Assembly: GCF_029626035.1 (NCBI RefSeq)
Contig: NZ_JARUBE010000003.1
Coordinates: 434,001 to 498,000, forward strand
DNA length: 64,000 nt
Direction: 5' to 3'
Source: Micromonospora sp. WMMD980
GTDB taxonomy: Bacteria > Actinomycetota > Actinomycetes > Mycobacteriales > Micromonosporaceae
Part shown: positions 50,809 to 59,826 of the stretch, piece after piece
How the letters are laid out: each line of letters starts with the position of its first letter
Position numbering within the stretch: position 1 is the stretch's first letter
Notes under the pieces: generated by a model
The model's input: only the letters and a program-made list of their open reading frames with translations
What the model was told of the DNA's origin: nothing
Databases searched by the model: none
Program-made: the position numbers and the translations under genes

Positions 50809-52233
50809 TCAGCAGTCGAAGTACATCGCGAACTCGTGCGGGGTCGGGCGCAGGCGCACCGGGTCGACCTCGTTGGACCGCTTCCAGTCGACCCAGGTGG
50901 AGATCAGGTCCGGCGTGAAGACGCCGCCGTCGAGCAGGTAGTCGTGGTCGGCCTCGAGCGAGTCGAGCACGGCCGGCAGCGACCCGGGGACCTGCCTGAC
51001 GTCGCCCCACTCCTCCGGGGGCAGGTCGTAGAGGTCCTTGTCGATCGGGGCCGGCGGCTCGATCTTGCTCTTGATGCCGTCCAGGCCGGCCATCATCATC
51101 GCGGAGAAGGCGAGGTAGACGTTGGCCGACGGGTCGGGCACCCGGAACTCGACGCGCTTGGCCTTGGGGTTGCTGCCGGTGACCGGGATGCGGGTGCACG
51201 CGGAGCGGTTGCGCTGCGAGTAGACCAGGTTGACCGGGGCCTCGAAGCCGGGCACCAGGCGGCGGTAGGAGTTGACGGTCGGGTTGGTGAAGGCGAGCAG
51301 CGAGGGCGCGTGGTGCAGCAGGCCGCCGATGTACCAGCGGGCGGTGTCGGACAGCCCGGCGTAGCCGGTCTCGTCGTAGAACAGCGGCTCGCCGTTCAGC
51401 CAGAGGCTCTGGTGGGTGTGCATGCCGGAACCGTTGTCACCGAACAGCGGCTTGGGCATGAACGTGGCGGTCTTGCCGTTGGCCCAGGCCTCGTTCTTCA
51501 CGATGTACTTGAAGAGTTGGAGCTGGTCACCGGCGTGCAGCAGGGTGGAGAACTTGTAGTTGATCTCCGACTGGCCGGCGGTGCCCACCTCGTGGTGCGA
51601 GCGCTCCACGGTGAAGCCGGTATCGACCAGCCGCCGCACGATCGAGTCGCGCAGGTCGGCGTAGTGGTCGACCGGGGGCACCGGGAAGTAGCCGCCCTTG
51701 TAGGCGGTCTTGTAGCCGCGGTTGCCGCCCTCCTCGACCCGGCCGGTGTTCCAGGCGCCCTCGATCGAGTCGATGTAGTAGAACGACTGGTGCGCCGAGG
51801 TCTCGTGGCGGATCGAGTCGAAGATGTAGAACTCCGCCTCGGCGCCGAAGTAGGCGGTGTCGGCGATGCCGCTGGCGGCGAGGTAGGCCTCGGCCTTCTT
51901 GGCCACGTTGCGCGGGTCGCGGGAGTAGGCCTCGCGGGTGAACGGGTCGTGGATGAAGAAGTTGATCGCGACCGTCTTCTGCTTGCGGAACGGGTCGACG
52001 AACGCGGTGGCGACGTCGGGCAGCAGCAGCATGTCCGACTCGTGGATGGCCTGGAAGCCGCGGATCGACGAGCCGTCGAACGCGAGGCCGTCGGTGAAGA
52101 CGCTGTCGTCGAAGGACTCGACCGGCAGGTTGAAGTGCTGCATCACGCCGGGCAGGTCACAGAAACGTACGTCGACGAACTTCACGTCCTCGTTCTTGAG
52201 GTAACGCAGGAGTTCCTCGGGATTGGCGAACAC
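50809..52233 (-). CDS. glnA1: glutamine synthetase type I
   Basis: 474 aa from GTG 52233 with AGGAGG upstream. Close to actinobacterial GlnA1 along its length: [83 protein letters not shown] and [19 protein letters not shown]. The adenylylation site is Tyr402 in [12 protein letters not shown], the target of GlnE encoded 4.6 kb away. Main ammonia-assimilation enzyme. A GlnR box lies 81-96 bp upstream. Confidence 0.96.
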   Translation of the reverse strand: MFANPEELLRYLKNEDVKFVDVRFCDLPGVMQHFNLPVESFDDSVFTDGLAFDGSSIRGFQAIHESDMLLLPDVATAFVDPFRKQKTVAINFFIHDPFTREAYSRDPRNVAKKAEAYLAASGIADTAYFGAEAEFYIFDSIRHETSAHQSFYYIDSIEGAWNTGRVEEGGNRGYKTAYKGGYFPVPPVDHYADLRDSIVRRLVDTGFTVERSHHEVGTAGQSEINYKFSTLLHAGDQLQLFKYIVKNEAWANGKTATFMPKPLFGDNGSGMHTHQSLWLNGEPLFYDETGYAGLSDTARWYIGGLLHHAPSLLAFTNPTVNSYRRLVPGFEAPVNLVYSQRNRSACTRIPVTGSNPKAKRVEFRVPDPSANVYLAFSAMMMAGLDGIKSKIEPPAPIDKDLYDLPPEEWGDVRQVPGSLPAVLDSLEADHDYLLDGGVFTPDLISTWVDWKRSNEVDPVRLRPTPHEFAMYFDC

Positions 52234-52313
52234 ACGTCCTCCTGGCAGGTCCACTCCGGTCGCTGTCTGGTGGCGACGCTATGGCCGGGCGGTTGCCCGG
52301 CCGTGTCTCCTCT

Positions 52314-52329
52314 GTTTCCGCCGTGTTAC
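52314..52329 (-). promoter_or_regulatory. GlnR box upstream of glnA1
   Basis: On the minus strand the sequence is GTAAC-ACGGCG-GAAAC, an exact fit to gTnAC-n6-GaAAC recognised by actinobacterial GlnR. Distance to the glnA1 start is 81 bases. Suggests nitrogen control of glnA1. Confidence 0.7.
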
Positions 52330-52425
52330 GTCGCTCGCGGAGCGTCATTGCCCGTACCGTATGTTAATTATTGACGGCATTGTCGGAATTTTCGGTGGGC
52401 GCCGAGGCGGCGCTACCCTGGCCGC

Positions 52426-52827
52426 GTGACCGATACCGCCGCCGCACCGGTGCCGCCCGCCGCCGATCCCACCTTCACGCCGCCCGGCCTCGGCCGCCGC
52501 TTCGGCGCGCTGATCATCGACTGGGTGCTCTGCCTGATGGTCGCCCGGGCCTTCGCCGACCCGGTCCGCGACGGCTGGCCGCCGGTCCTGGTGCTGATCC
52601 TCGAGTACGGCTTCTTCCTCGGGCTCTTCGCCCAGACCCCCGGCATGTACCTGACCCGGCTGCGCTGCGTGGCCTGGGCCGACGGCGGCCGGATCGGGCT
52701 CGCCCGCGGACTGCTGCGCGGCCTCCTGCTGGCCCTCGTCGTCCCGGCCCTGATCATGGACCAGCACCGGCGCGGCCTGCACGACCGGCTCGCCGGCGCG
52801 GTGGTCGCCGACGCGCCGCGCCGCTGA
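52426..52827 (+). CDS. RDD-family membrane protein
   Basis: 133 aa from GTG 52426. A Pro/Ala N-terminus is followed by PPGLGRRFGALIIDWVLCLM (R and D of the RDD motif in TM1), a second TM (VLVLILEYGFFLGLFAQTPG) and a third (GLARGLLRGLLLALVVPALI), with DQHRRGLHDRLAGAVVVADAP-like C-terminus. The family may act in ion transport. Orthologues of this gene next to glnA1 are conserved in mycobacteria. Confidence 0.87.
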   Translation: MTDTAAAPVPPAADPTFTPPGLGRRFGALIIDWVLCLMVARAFADPVRDGWPPVLVLILEYGFFLGLFAQTPGMYLTRLRCVAWADGGRIGLARGLLRGLLLALVVPALIMDQHRRGLHDRLAGAVVADAPRR

Positions 52828-52838
52828 GGCAGCGACAG

Positions 52839-52869
52839 AAGGAGCCGGCCCGCGGGGGACCGGCTCCTT
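52839..52869. terminator. bidirectional terminator hairpin
   Basis: AAGGAGCCGG (52839-52848) pairs with CCGGCTCCTT (52860-52869) across an 11-base loop, between the convergent RDD and DUF4191 genes. Confidence 0.68.
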
Positions 52870-52887
52870 CCTCGCGTACGCCGGGAG

Positions 52888-53577
52888 TCAGCGACCCCGG
52901 GTCTGCCGGAACGCGCCCCGCGGCGGTCGCATGTTCTTCGGGACCGCGCCCTTGGGCATCTGCGGCCGCGCGGTCAGCGCCTTGAGCCGCTTGTCGAGGG
53001 CGTTGACGTCCTTCGGGGAGAGGGTGCGCGGCAGCCGCATCACGGTCATCCGCAGCTTGCGGACCGGCAGCTCGCCCTCGCCGGAACCGATCACGTAGTC
53101 GTGCAGCGGAGCCGAGCCGATCACCTTGGCCAGCCGGCGCTTCTCCTGGCCGAGCAGGCCGCGCACGCGCTGCGGGTTCCCCTCGGCCAGCAGGATCACG
53201 CCGGCGCGGCCCAGCACCAGGTGGACCATGTCCATCTGGGTGGTCGAGCTGACCGCGGGAGTGACCCGCCAGTCGCCGCGCATGCTCTCCATGATCTGCG
53301 CCGCCGCGCCGGGCTGGCCCTCGGCGGCGTTCATCATCGCCTTGTTGGACCGCAGGTTGAGCACGATCAGCAGCGCGAGCAGCGCGAGCAGGATGCCGAT
53401 CGGCAGCCAGATCCAGCCCCAGGCGAGCACCGCGACCACGGTGAGCGCGAGCGGGATCAGCACCGCCGCCGCGGCCAGCGGCGCGAACCACTTGTCCTGC
53501 TTGGCGGTGAACTTGAACACCATCCCGATCTGCTTCAGCCGCTGGCCGAACGAGACCTTCTCCTGGGGCTTTGCCAT
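52888..53577 (-). CDS. DUF4191 membrane protein (Rv2219-like)
   Basis: 229 aa from ATG 53577 (MAKPQEKVSFGQRLKQIGMV). Two adjacent TM segments (about 32-80, FAPLAAAAVLIPLALTVVAV and IWLPIGILLALLALLIVLNL) are followed by a soluble domain with MRGDWRVTPAVSSTTQMDMV and VRGLLGQEKRRLAKVIGSAP. Always near lipA and glnA1 in actinobacteria; function unknown to me. Confidence 0.85.
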   Translation of the reverse strand: MAKPQEKVSFGQRLKQIGMVFKFTAKQDKWFAPLAAAAVLIPLALTVVAVLAWGWIWLPIGILLALLALLIVLNLRSNKAMMNAAEGQPGAAAQIMESMRGDWRVTPAVSSTTQMDMVHLVLGRAGVILLAEGNPQRVRGLLGQEKRRLAKVIGSAPLHDYVIGSGEGELPVRKLRMTVMRLPRTLSPKDVNALDKRLKALTARPQMPKGAVPKNMRPPRGAFRQTRGR

Positions 53578-53710
53578 GCCGCAGAGTCTAGTGGTCGGCG
53601 CGCGAGCCGTTGATCCGTGGCCACCCGTTCCGCCGCGGGCTGAGTACCTTACGGCCGCGCCGGCCCGCCCGGCCGCCGGGTAAGGAGGTGCCGGGGCGCG
53701 AAGATCAGGC

Positions 53711-53875
53711 GGCATCGCCGAACGGCTCTTCATCTCCCCGAAGACCGCCAGCGTGCACGTCTCCCGGATCATCGCCAAGCTGGACGTGACCAACCGGGTG
53801 GAGGCCGCCGCGCTGGCCCACCGCCTGGGCCTGCTCGATCCGCCGCCCGCCCCGGCTCAGCGGCGGGGCAGGTAG
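53711..53875 (+). pseudogene. LuxR-type HTH remnant
   Basis: An open frame reads GIAERLFISPKTASVHVSRI, IAKLDVTNRVEAAALAHRLG, LLDPPPAPAQRRGR, stop. This is the recognition half of a NarL/LuxR DNA-binding domain; the N-terminal half and any receiver or sensor domain are absent, with non-homologous DNA upstream. It is a broken gene whose last 19 bases overlap the convergent gene. Confidence 0.7.
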
Positions 53876-55578
53876 ATCCGCCAGCCGGGGATCGTGATGA
53901 CGCGCAGGGCGCCCGGCTCGGCACCGAGCCGGCGGTCCAGCCGGGCGGCCAGCGGCGAGCCGTCCGGCGCCACCCAGGCCGCGTCCGGGTCCGCGGCCAC
54001 CGCCCGCCGATACCCCGGCAGCCGGTCGAAGCCGGGGCGCAGCTCGTCGTCGACCACCGCGCACACGGTCTCCTCGCCGCTGGCGAAGGAGATCCGGTTG
54101 CACGTCCAGTAGCCGCCCCGGACGTGCCGGACGCCCAGGTCGCCGAGGGCGTCGACGAGCATCCGGTGCCGGTCGGCCGCGGCGTGCACCGCCGGCGCGG
54201 CCCGGATCGCGTCCGCTGTGGCGCTCGCGCCGGTGCCGAGCATCCCGGCGAGCACCGTGACCGCTCCGATCCCGGCCACCACGCTCCGGACCGACTCCAC
54301 CTCGCCGAGGTGGGGGTGTCCCGACCGGTCCGATTCCGCCACCTCGCCGAGCTCGCGCCGTCGGTCGAGACCGAGCACGACTCGCCCGACGGGCCGGCCG
54401 AGCCGGGCCGCCAGTGGGCGGGCGGCCTGCCAGAGCGGCCAGAGCAGCGCAGGGACGGCGACCGCGAGGCAGGACAGGTATCGGGCGCTCTCGACCGGCG
54501 TCCGACCGGCCGCGCTGCTGGCCGTGTACGCCGCCAGCACCGCAGCCGCGCCGCCCAGCAACGCCAGCCGTACCGCCGCCGGCACCCGTCGGTCCGCCGA
54601 CCCGGCGGGGCGGCGCACGGTGCGCCACGCGGTGAACGCGGCGAGCAGCAGCAGGATCGGGAAGGCGACCGCCCACCAGAGTTGCCAGGGGGCGCAGTGG
54701 CCGGGGGAGCAGAAGCCCATCGCCAGCGGCGGACCGACGACCACACCGCCGTGCCACCGCTCGACCCAGCTCGCCGACGTGCCGGAGCCGCCCGCCGACA
54801 GCACCGCGGCGAGCGGGTTGCGCCCGTGCCGGAGGCTGTCCAGCAGCATCGGCGCCGCGCCCAGCAGCAGCGCGCCGCCGAGCGCCGCCCCGGCCCGCCC
54901 GGCCAGCTCCCGCCGGCGCCACGCCACCAGCACCGCGCCGAGCGCCAGCGCGTACGGCAGGATCAGCGGGTCCACCCAGAGCAGCACCCCGGCGACCAGC
55001 CCCCAGGCCGCCCAGCGGGGCAGCCGCGCGCCCGGCCCGTTGCCGCACAGCGCGACCGTGAGCAACGCCAGCGCCGCGCCGGCCGGGTTCAGCTCGGGAT
55101 AGCCGCCGCCGGCGATGAGCTGGTTCTTCACCACCCGGTCGGCGCCGAGCGCGAGCACGGCGACGACCAGCAGCGCGTACCAGCGGTCGCCGCCGAGCCG
55201 GCGGGTGAGCCGCCAGGACAGCAGCAGGAACAGCGCGTACAGGGCCAGGGTGGGCAACCGCAGCACGAGCACGGACGGCCCGGCGAGCGCGACCAGCGGC
55301 GCGGCCAGGTACGCCTCCAGCGTGCCCATGTACGCCTGGCCGTAGAACCAGACCGGGAAGTCGTCGCCCCGGGCGATGTGCAGGGCGGCCAGCCCCATGG
55401 TCGCCTCGTCGCTGTTGCTGGGCGGCGCGTCGGCGAGCAACAGCGCCAACCGGTAGCCGACGGCGGCGAACCCGACCAGCAGGGCGAGCAGCGTCGGCAG
55501 CCGGGGCCGCCGGGAGGCGCGCGGGCGGTCGGCCTCGCGTGGCTCCTGGCGTACCCCGGCGGTCATGCCCTGGATCAT
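53857..55578 (-). CDS. polytopic membrane glycosyltransferase-like protein
   Basis: 573 aa from ATG 55578; ATG 55566 is an alternative. About ten TM segments. SNSDEATMGLAALHIARGDD in the first extracytoplasmic loop has the D-E acidic pair typical of GT-C (GT39/GT83) enzymes, and PVWFYGQAYMGTLEAYLAAP follows. The C-terminal soluble part (about 455-573) contains DLGVRHVRGGYWTCNRISFA. It probably transfers a sugar from a lipid carrier to an envelope acceptor. Located between lipA and the LuxR remnant. Confidence 0.75.
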   Translation of the reverse strand: MIQGMTAGVRQEPREADRPRASRRPRLPTLLALLVGFAAVGYRLALLLADAPPSNSDEATMGLAALHIARGDDFPVWFYGQAYMGTLEAYLAAPLVALAGPSVLVLRLPTLALYALFLLLSWRLTRRLGGDRWYALLVVAVLALGADRVVKNQLIAGGGYPELNPAGAALALLTVALCGNGPGARLPRWAAWGLVAGVLLWVDPLILPYALALGAVLVAWRRRELAGRAGAALGGALLLGAAPMLLDSLRHGRNPLAAVLSAGGSGTSASWVERWHGGVVVGPPLAMGFCSPGHCAPWQLWWAVAFPILLLLAAFTAWRTVRRPAGSADRRVPAAVRLALLGGAAAVLAAYTASSAAGRTPVESARYLSCLAVAVPALLWPLWQAARPLAARLGRPVGRVVLGLDRRRELGEVAESDRSGHPHLGEVESVRSVVAGIGAVTVLAGMLGTGASATADAIRAAPAVHAAADRHRMLVDALGDLGVRHVRGGYWTCNRISFASGEETVCAVVDDELRPGFDRLPGYRRAVAADPDAAWVAPDGSPLAARLDRRLGAEPGALRVITIPGWRIYLPRR

Positions 55579-55626
55579 GGCATCTGGCCGGGGGCCGGCG
55601 GAGGGTGACGCGGTCGGAGGCCCGCC

Positions 55627-56616
55627 TCAGCCGGCGACGGTGACCTGTTCGCGGGCGGCGAGCGCCTGCTGGTAGAGGCGGCCGGCGCGGTACGACGAGC
55701 GGACCAGCGGGCCGCTCATCACCCCGGCGAAGCCGATCTCCTCGGCCTCCTCGCGCAGCTCGACGAACTCCTCCGGCTTGACCCAGCGGGTGACCGGGTG
55801 GTGCCGGGGGGATGGTCGCAGGTACTGCGTGATGGTGATCAGCTCGCAGCCGGCCTCGTGCAGGTCGCGCAGCGCCTGGGAGATCTCGGCGCGTTCCTCG
55901 CCCATGCCGAGGATGAGGTTGCTCTTGGTGACCAGGCCGTCGGCGCGGGCCTGGCGGATCACGTCGAGCGACCGCTCGTAACGGAAGGCCGGGCGGATCC
56001 GCTTGAAGATGCGCGGCACGGTCTCCACGTTGTGCGCCAGCACCTCGGGACGCGAGCCGAAGACCTCGGCGAGTTGCTCGGGCACCGCGTTGAAGTCGGG
56101 GATCAGCAGCTCGACGCCGCAGCCGGACTGCAGGGCGTGGATCTGCCGGACCGTCTCGGCGTAGAGCCAGGCGCCGCCGTCGGGCAGGTCGTCGCGGGCC
56201 ACCCCGGTGATGGTGGCGTAGCGCAGGCCCATCGCGGCGACCGACTCGGCGACCCGGCGCGGCTCGTCGGCGTCGAACTCGGCCGGCTTGCCGGTGTCGA
56301 TCTGGCAGAAGTCGCAGCGCCGGGTGCACTGGTCGCCGCCGATGAGGAAGGTGGCCTCGCGGTCCTCCCAGCACTCGTAGATGTTGGGGCAGCCGGCCTC
56401 CTGGCACACGGTGTGCAGACCCTCGCGCGAGACGAGCCCGCGCAACTGGGTGTACTCCGGGCCCATCTTGGCCTTGACCTTGATCCACGGTGGTTTGCGC
56501 TCGATCGGCGTCTCGGCGTTGCGCGCTTCGATCCGCAGCATGCGCCGCCCCTCGGGGGCGACGGTCGCGGTGCGCGCTGGCTGCTCAGTCGTCGGCGCGG
56601 TTTGCTCGATCGTCAC
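55627..56616 (-). CDS. lipA: lipoyl synthase
   Basis: 329 aa from GTG 56616. Radical-SAM enzyme that inserts two sulfurs into octanoyl groups on E2 and H proteins. The auxiliary cluster cysteines are C71, C76 and C82 ([12 protein letters not shown]); the SAM cluster is C97-x3-C101-x2-C104 (CTRRCDFC). SYRAG near the C-terminus supplies the conserved Ser ligand ([10 protein letters not shown]). The partner lipB lies at 59133. In this window the two are separated by aspS and a VOC gene rather than adjacent. Confidence 0.95.
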   Translation of the reverse strand: MTIEQTAPTTEQPARTATVAPEGRRMLRIEARNAETPIERKPPWIKVKAKMGPEYTQLRGLVSREGLHTVCQEAGCPNIYECWEDREATFLIGGDQCTRRCDFCQIDTGKPAEFDADEPRRVAESVAAMGLRYATITGVARDDLPDGGAWLYAETVRQIHALQSGCGVELLIPDFNAVPEQLAEVFGSRPEVLAHNVETVPRIFKRIRPAFRYERSLDVIRQARADGLVTKSNLILGMGEERAEISQALRDLHEAGCELITITQYLRPSPRHHPVTRWVKPEEFVELREEAEEIGFAGVMSGPLVRSSYRAGRLYQQALAAREQVTVAG

Positions 56617-56717
56617 GAAATCGAGCCTACGCCGGTCGGCGGCGGTCGATGAACGTCGGGCGACGGCCGTCACCCCTAAAAACTTGTGACACCGGACACG
56701 AGCGGCCAAAAAACCCC

Positions 56718-56747
56718 GTCACATGCCGGCGGCCCGGCTGCTAGCGT
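56718..56747 (+). promoter_or_regulatory. promoter of the T-box leader
   Basis: GTCACA (56718-56723) and TAGCGT (56742-56747) with an 18-bp spacer, placing transcription start near 56754 and giving a leader of about 340 nt before the synthetase gene. Confidence 0.5.
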
Positions 56748-56753
56748 GTCGAC

Positions 56754-57084
56754 AGAGCTGCGACGGAGCCGAGTAGCGGACCGACCCGCCAGCCCAGAGA
56801 GCCGCCGATGTGCTGCGAGGCGGTCTGGCGCTCGGCCGACGAAGACCCTCCCGAGCTGCGGGAAGAACGGCCGCGTGTAAGGAGGGGCCCCCTATTAACG
56901 CCTCCGGTAGAGGCGGGGCCCCTTGTTGACACGCCGCGCCCAGTAGAACCCGCCCGGCTGGCCCCGGTGAAAAGGCGACGAACGAGGCCCGCCGCCGAGG
57001 CGGAGGGCGAAGGTGTGGTGGCACCGCGAGGATCCCGCTCGCCCACACCTCCCTGGGGATCGCGTTGCGATTGATCAAGGAGGT
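56754..57084 (+). ncRNA. T-box riboswitch (translational), aspartyl-tRNA synthetase leader
   Basis: The antisequestrator is complete: AGGTGTGG (57011-57018) pairs with CCACACCT (57043-57050), GCGAG (57026-57030) with CTCGC (57038-57042), and the bulge between holds TGGCACC, the T-box consensus whose TGGC would pair with a GCCA tRNA end (discriminator G, as in tRNA-Asp and tRNA-Asn). ACCTCC (57047-57052) can alternatively pair with GGAGGT (57079-57084), the ribosome-binding site, so uncharged tRNA should open translation. Upstream, GAGTAGCG and CAGAGAGCC (about 56770-56810) are stem I features. The specifier is not certain: GAC (56843-56845) or AAC (56866-56868). A GGGGCCCC repeat occupies the linker. 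Confidence 0.85.
56877..56930. repeat. GGGGCCCC intergenic repeat, copy 5, inside the T-box leader
   Basis: GTAAGGAGGGGCCCCCTA, TTAACGCCTCCGGTAGAGG, CGGGGCCCCTTGTTGAC. It lies between stem I and the antisequestrator of the T-box, flanked by GCGTG before and CACGC after, which would base-pair and close the inserted hairpin. Confidence 0.8.
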
Positions 57085-57091
57085 AACCACC

Positions 57092-58378
57092 GTGCAACGC
57101 ATCCTGTCCACCCAGCTCCCCGACCACGTCGGCGCGACCGTCCGGCTCGCCGGCTGGGTCCACCGCCGCCGGCTGCTCAAGTCGGTGGCGTTCCTGATCG
57201 TCCGGGACGCCACCGGGCTCGCCCAGGTGGTGGTCGCCGCGCCCGAGGTGCGCGCGCAGGTCGAGGCGCTCACCGAGGAGACCGTCGTCGAGGTGGTCGG
57301 CAAGGTGGTCGCGAACCCCACCGCGCCCGCCGGGGTCGAGGTCGTCGAGCCGACGGTACGACCGCTCGGCCCGCCCGCCGTGCCGCCCCCGTTCGACCTC
57401 TACCGGCCGGCGCTCGGCGCGGCACTGCCCACCCAGCTCGACCACGCGTCGACCGCGCTGCGGCACCCGACCCGGTCCGCCGCGCTGCGGATCTCGGCGG
57501 CGGCCGTCGCCGGTTTCCGGGCCACGCTCGACCGGCAGCGCTTCATCGAGGTGCACACCCCGAAGGTGGTCGGCTCGTCCACCGAGAGCGGGGCGAACGT
57601 CTTCGCGCTCGACTGGTTCGGCCGGCCCGCCTACCTGGCCCAGTCGCCGCAGTTCTACAAGCAGCTCATGGTCGGCGTCTTCGAGCGCGTCTACGAGGTG
57701 GGGCCGGTGTTCCGCGCCGAGCCGCACGACACGGTCCGGCACCTGGCCCAGTACACCTCGCTCGACGTGGAGCTGGGCTTCGTGAGCGACCACCGGGACG
57801 TGATGGCCGTGCTGCGCGACACGCTGGCCGGGATGCTCGCCGGCGTAACCGAGCGGGCCGCCGGCGCGCTCGACACGCTCGGCGTGACGGTGCCGGGGGT
57901 GCCGGCCGAGATCCCGGCGGTGCACTTCACCGACGCGCTGAAGATCGCCGGGGCGCCGGCCGACGAACCCGACCTGGCGCCGGCGCACGAGCGGGCGCTG
58001 GGGGAGTGGGTCCGGGTCGAACACGGCAGCGACTTCCTGTTCGTCACCGGCTACCCGATGGCGAAGCGGCCGTTCTACACCCACCCCGACCCGGCCCGTC
58101 CGACCCACTCGAACGGCTTCGACCTGCTGTTCCGGGGGATGGAGCTGGTCACCGGCGGGCAGCGGCTGCACCGGCACGCCGACTACCTGGCGGCGCTGGC
58201 GGCGCGGGGCGAGCCGGTGGAGCCGTACGCCGGTTACCTGGACGCGTTCCGGCACGGCATGCCGCCGCACGGCGGCTTCGCGGTCGGTCTGGAGCGGTTC
58301 GTGGCCCGGCTGACCGGCGCGGCTAACGTCCGGGAGGTGACCGCCTTCCCGCGCGACCTGCATCGCCTCACGCCGTGA
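57092..58378 (+). CDS. aspS: aspartyl-tRNA synthetase, archaeal-type, probably non-discriminating
   Basis: 428 aa from GTG 57092, AAGGAGGT 7 bases upstream. The N-terminal OB-fold anticodon domain (1-100) is followed by a class II core: motif 2 FRAEPHDTVRHLAQYTSLDV with Asp-binding sequence, and motif 3 GGFAVGLERFVARLTG. The bacterial GAD insertion is absent, so this is the archaeal/eukaryotic form. The OB fold has GWVHRRR (H24) and NPTAPAGVEV (P79); as I recall, His and Pro at these places mark enzymes that also charge tRNA-Asn, discriminating ones having Trp and Lys. Controlled by the T-box leader. Confidence 0.88.
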   Translation: MQRILSTQLPDHVGATVRLAGWVHRRRLLKSVAFLIVRDATGLAQVVVAAPEVRAQVEALTEETVVEVVGKVVANPTAPAGVEVVEPTVRPLGPPAVPPPFDLYRPALGAALPTQLDHASTALRHPTRSAALRISAAAVAGFRATLDRQRFIEVHTPKVVGSSTESGANVFALDWFGRPAYLAQSPQFYKQLMVGVFERVYEVGPVFRAEPHDTVRHLAQYTSLDVELGFVSDHRDVMAVLRDTLAGMLAGVTERAAGALDTLGVTVPGVPAEIPAVHFTDALKIAGAPADEPDLAPAHERALGEWVRVEHGSDFLFVTGYPMAKRPFYTHPDPARPTHSNGFDLLFRGMELVTGGQRLHRHADYLAALAARGEPVEPYAGYLDAFRHGMPPHGGFAVGLERFVARLTGAANVREVTAFPRDLHRLTP

Positions 58379-58540
58379 CCGCGCGGCACGCTGCTCACTC
58401 CGGGTGACGCGGGGGCCCAAGGTGGGCGTCGGTGACGCTGAGTAAGCGGCGTGCCGGTCGTCGGAGTGCCCCTGTTCTCGACGCAGCGCGCTGACCAGGG
58501 AATTCGGGAGGATGTCGGTTCGGACGGAAGGATGGTGCCG

Positions 58541-58620
58541 GCCGCCTTTGCTCTGCAGCCACCGCCGCATCGCTCGACGGCGGGTGACCGCTGCGTCGAG
58601 GGCTGCAGAGCAAAGGCGGC
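58541..58620. repeat. 20-bp perfect inverted repeat, MITE-like
   Basis: GCCGCCTTTGCTCTGCAGCC (58541-58560) is the exact reverse complement of 58601-58620. The 40-base centre contains a further pair, CTCGACG (58573-58579) and CGTCGAG (58594-58600). It lies in the 358-bp gap between aspS and the VOC gene, which otherwise shows no gene. Confidence 0.75.
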
Positions 58621-58736
58621 GGCGGGGTGAGGGCGGGGGTGCGTCGGCGCTCACCGTCGGTGAGTGGATTCGGCGCTGCGGGGGGTTGTGCGGCAGGGGC
58701 GCGGCAGGTCGGTGTGGGTGGGGGTGGGGGTGTGGA

Positions 58737-59129
58737 TCAGGCCGGGCCGAGCAGGTCCCACGGGTTACCGGCGATGTCCCGGAAGACCGCGACCCGGCCG
58801 TACGGCTCGGTGCGGGGCGGGCGGACGAACTCGACGCCCGCGGCGACCATCCGGCGGTGGACGGCGTCGAAGTCGTCGACCCGGAGGAAGAAGCCGACCC
58901 GGCCGTGCGTCTGGTCGCCGACCGCCCCGGCCTGGTGCTCCCCGTCTGCGCGGGCCAGCAGCAGCCCGGTGCCGCCGTCCGGCGGGCGCACCACCACCCA
59001 GCGCTTCGGCCGGCCGTCGTTCGTCAGCGACGGCGAGTCCTCGGCCAGTTCGAAGCCGAGCACCTCGGTGAAGAACGCGACGGCCGGGTCGTACTCGGCG
59101 ACGACGAGGGTGACGAGATCGAGCCGCAC
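58737..59129 (-). CDS. VOC family protein
   Basis: 130 aa from GTG 59129. VOC fold repeats: RLDLVTLVVAEYDPAVAFFT, EVLGFELAEDSP, then GFFLRVDDFDAVHRRMVAAG and VAVFRDIAGNPWDLLGPA with the conserved Glu/Asp and His positions partly kept. Unrelated in detail to the VOC protein at 36226. Adjacent to lipB, 3 bp away, so probably cotranscribed. Confidence 0.85.
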   Translation of the reverse strand: MRLDLVTLVVAEYDPAVAFFTEVLGFELAEDSPSLTNDGRPKRWVVVRPPDGGTGLLLARADGEHQAGAVGDQTHGRVGFFLRVDDFDAVHRRMVAAGVEFVRPPRTEPYGRVAVFRDIAGNPWDLLGPA

Positions 59130-59132
59130 CCG

Positions 59133-59774
59133 TCAGACCCGGGTCAGGGTGGGCAGGTGCCGCTCGACCACCGGCAGCACGTCGGCGACCGTGACCGGGC
59201 GGCCCAGCTCGGCGGTGAGCGAGGTGACCCCGGCGTCGCGGATGCCGCAGGGCACGATCCGGTCGAAGAAGCCCAGGTCGCAGTCGCAGTTGACGGAGAA
59301 GCCGTGCAGCGTGACGCCACGGGCCACCCGGATGCCGATGGCGGCCACCTTGCGCGCCGGGCCCCGGTCGTCCGCCGGCACCCAGACGCCGCTGCGGCCC
59401 TCGACCCGGCCCGCGGCCAGCCCGAACTCGGCGCAGACGTCGATCAGCAACTGCTCGGTGCGCCGGACGTACGCCACCACGTCGACCGGGTCGGGCAGGC
59501 GGACGATGGGGTAGCCGACAAGCTGCCCCGGACCGTGCCAGGTGATCTTTCCGCCGCGGTCCACGTCCACCACCGGCGTGCCGTCCGTCGGCCGGTCCCA
59601 CGGCTCGGTCCGCTTGCCGGCGGTGTAGACGCTCGGGTGCTCCAGGAGCAGCACCGTGTCGCCCTGCTCACCGGCCGCCACGGCCTCGTGCAGCCGGCGC
59701 TGCTCGTCCCAGGCGGCCTGGTAGTCGAGCCGGCCCGCGCGGATGGTGGCCGGTCCGGAAGTCGTCACGCTCAC
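59133..59774 (-). CDS. lipB: octanoyltransferase (lipoate-protein ligase B)
   Basis: 213 aa. Transfers octanoyl from ACP to E2/H proteins, giving the substrate for LipA. Motifs: [59 protein letters not shown] with the catalytic Lys, and [17 protein letters not shown] with the catalytic Cys. Standard length. Start ATG 59774. Confidence 0.95.
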   Translation of the reverse strand: MSVTTSGPATIRAGRLDYQAAWDEQRRLHEAVAAGEQGDTVLLLEHPSVYTAGKRTEPWDRPTDGTPVVDVDRGGKITWHGPGQLVGYPIVRLPDPVDVVAYVRRTEQLLIDVCAEFGLAAGRVEGRSGVWVPADDRGPARKVAAIGIRVARGVTLHGFSVNCDCDLGFFDRIVPCGIRDAGVTSLTAELGRPVTVADVLPVVERHLPTLTRV

Positions 59775-59826
59775 CCGCCCAGCGTAGTCCCGCCGGCCGG
59801 GCCGCCCCCGGGTGACGCTCGTCGCG

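Noticed and set aside
53681..53692. GTAAGGAGG resembling the start of the GGGGCCCC repeat
   Set aside because: Only the first nine bases match and there is no GGGGCCCC palindrome; treated as chance or a decayed copy.
58379..58540. Possible small gene between aspS and the 20-bp inverted repeat
   Set aside because: Frames are short, lack start signals and show no codon bias distinct from background.
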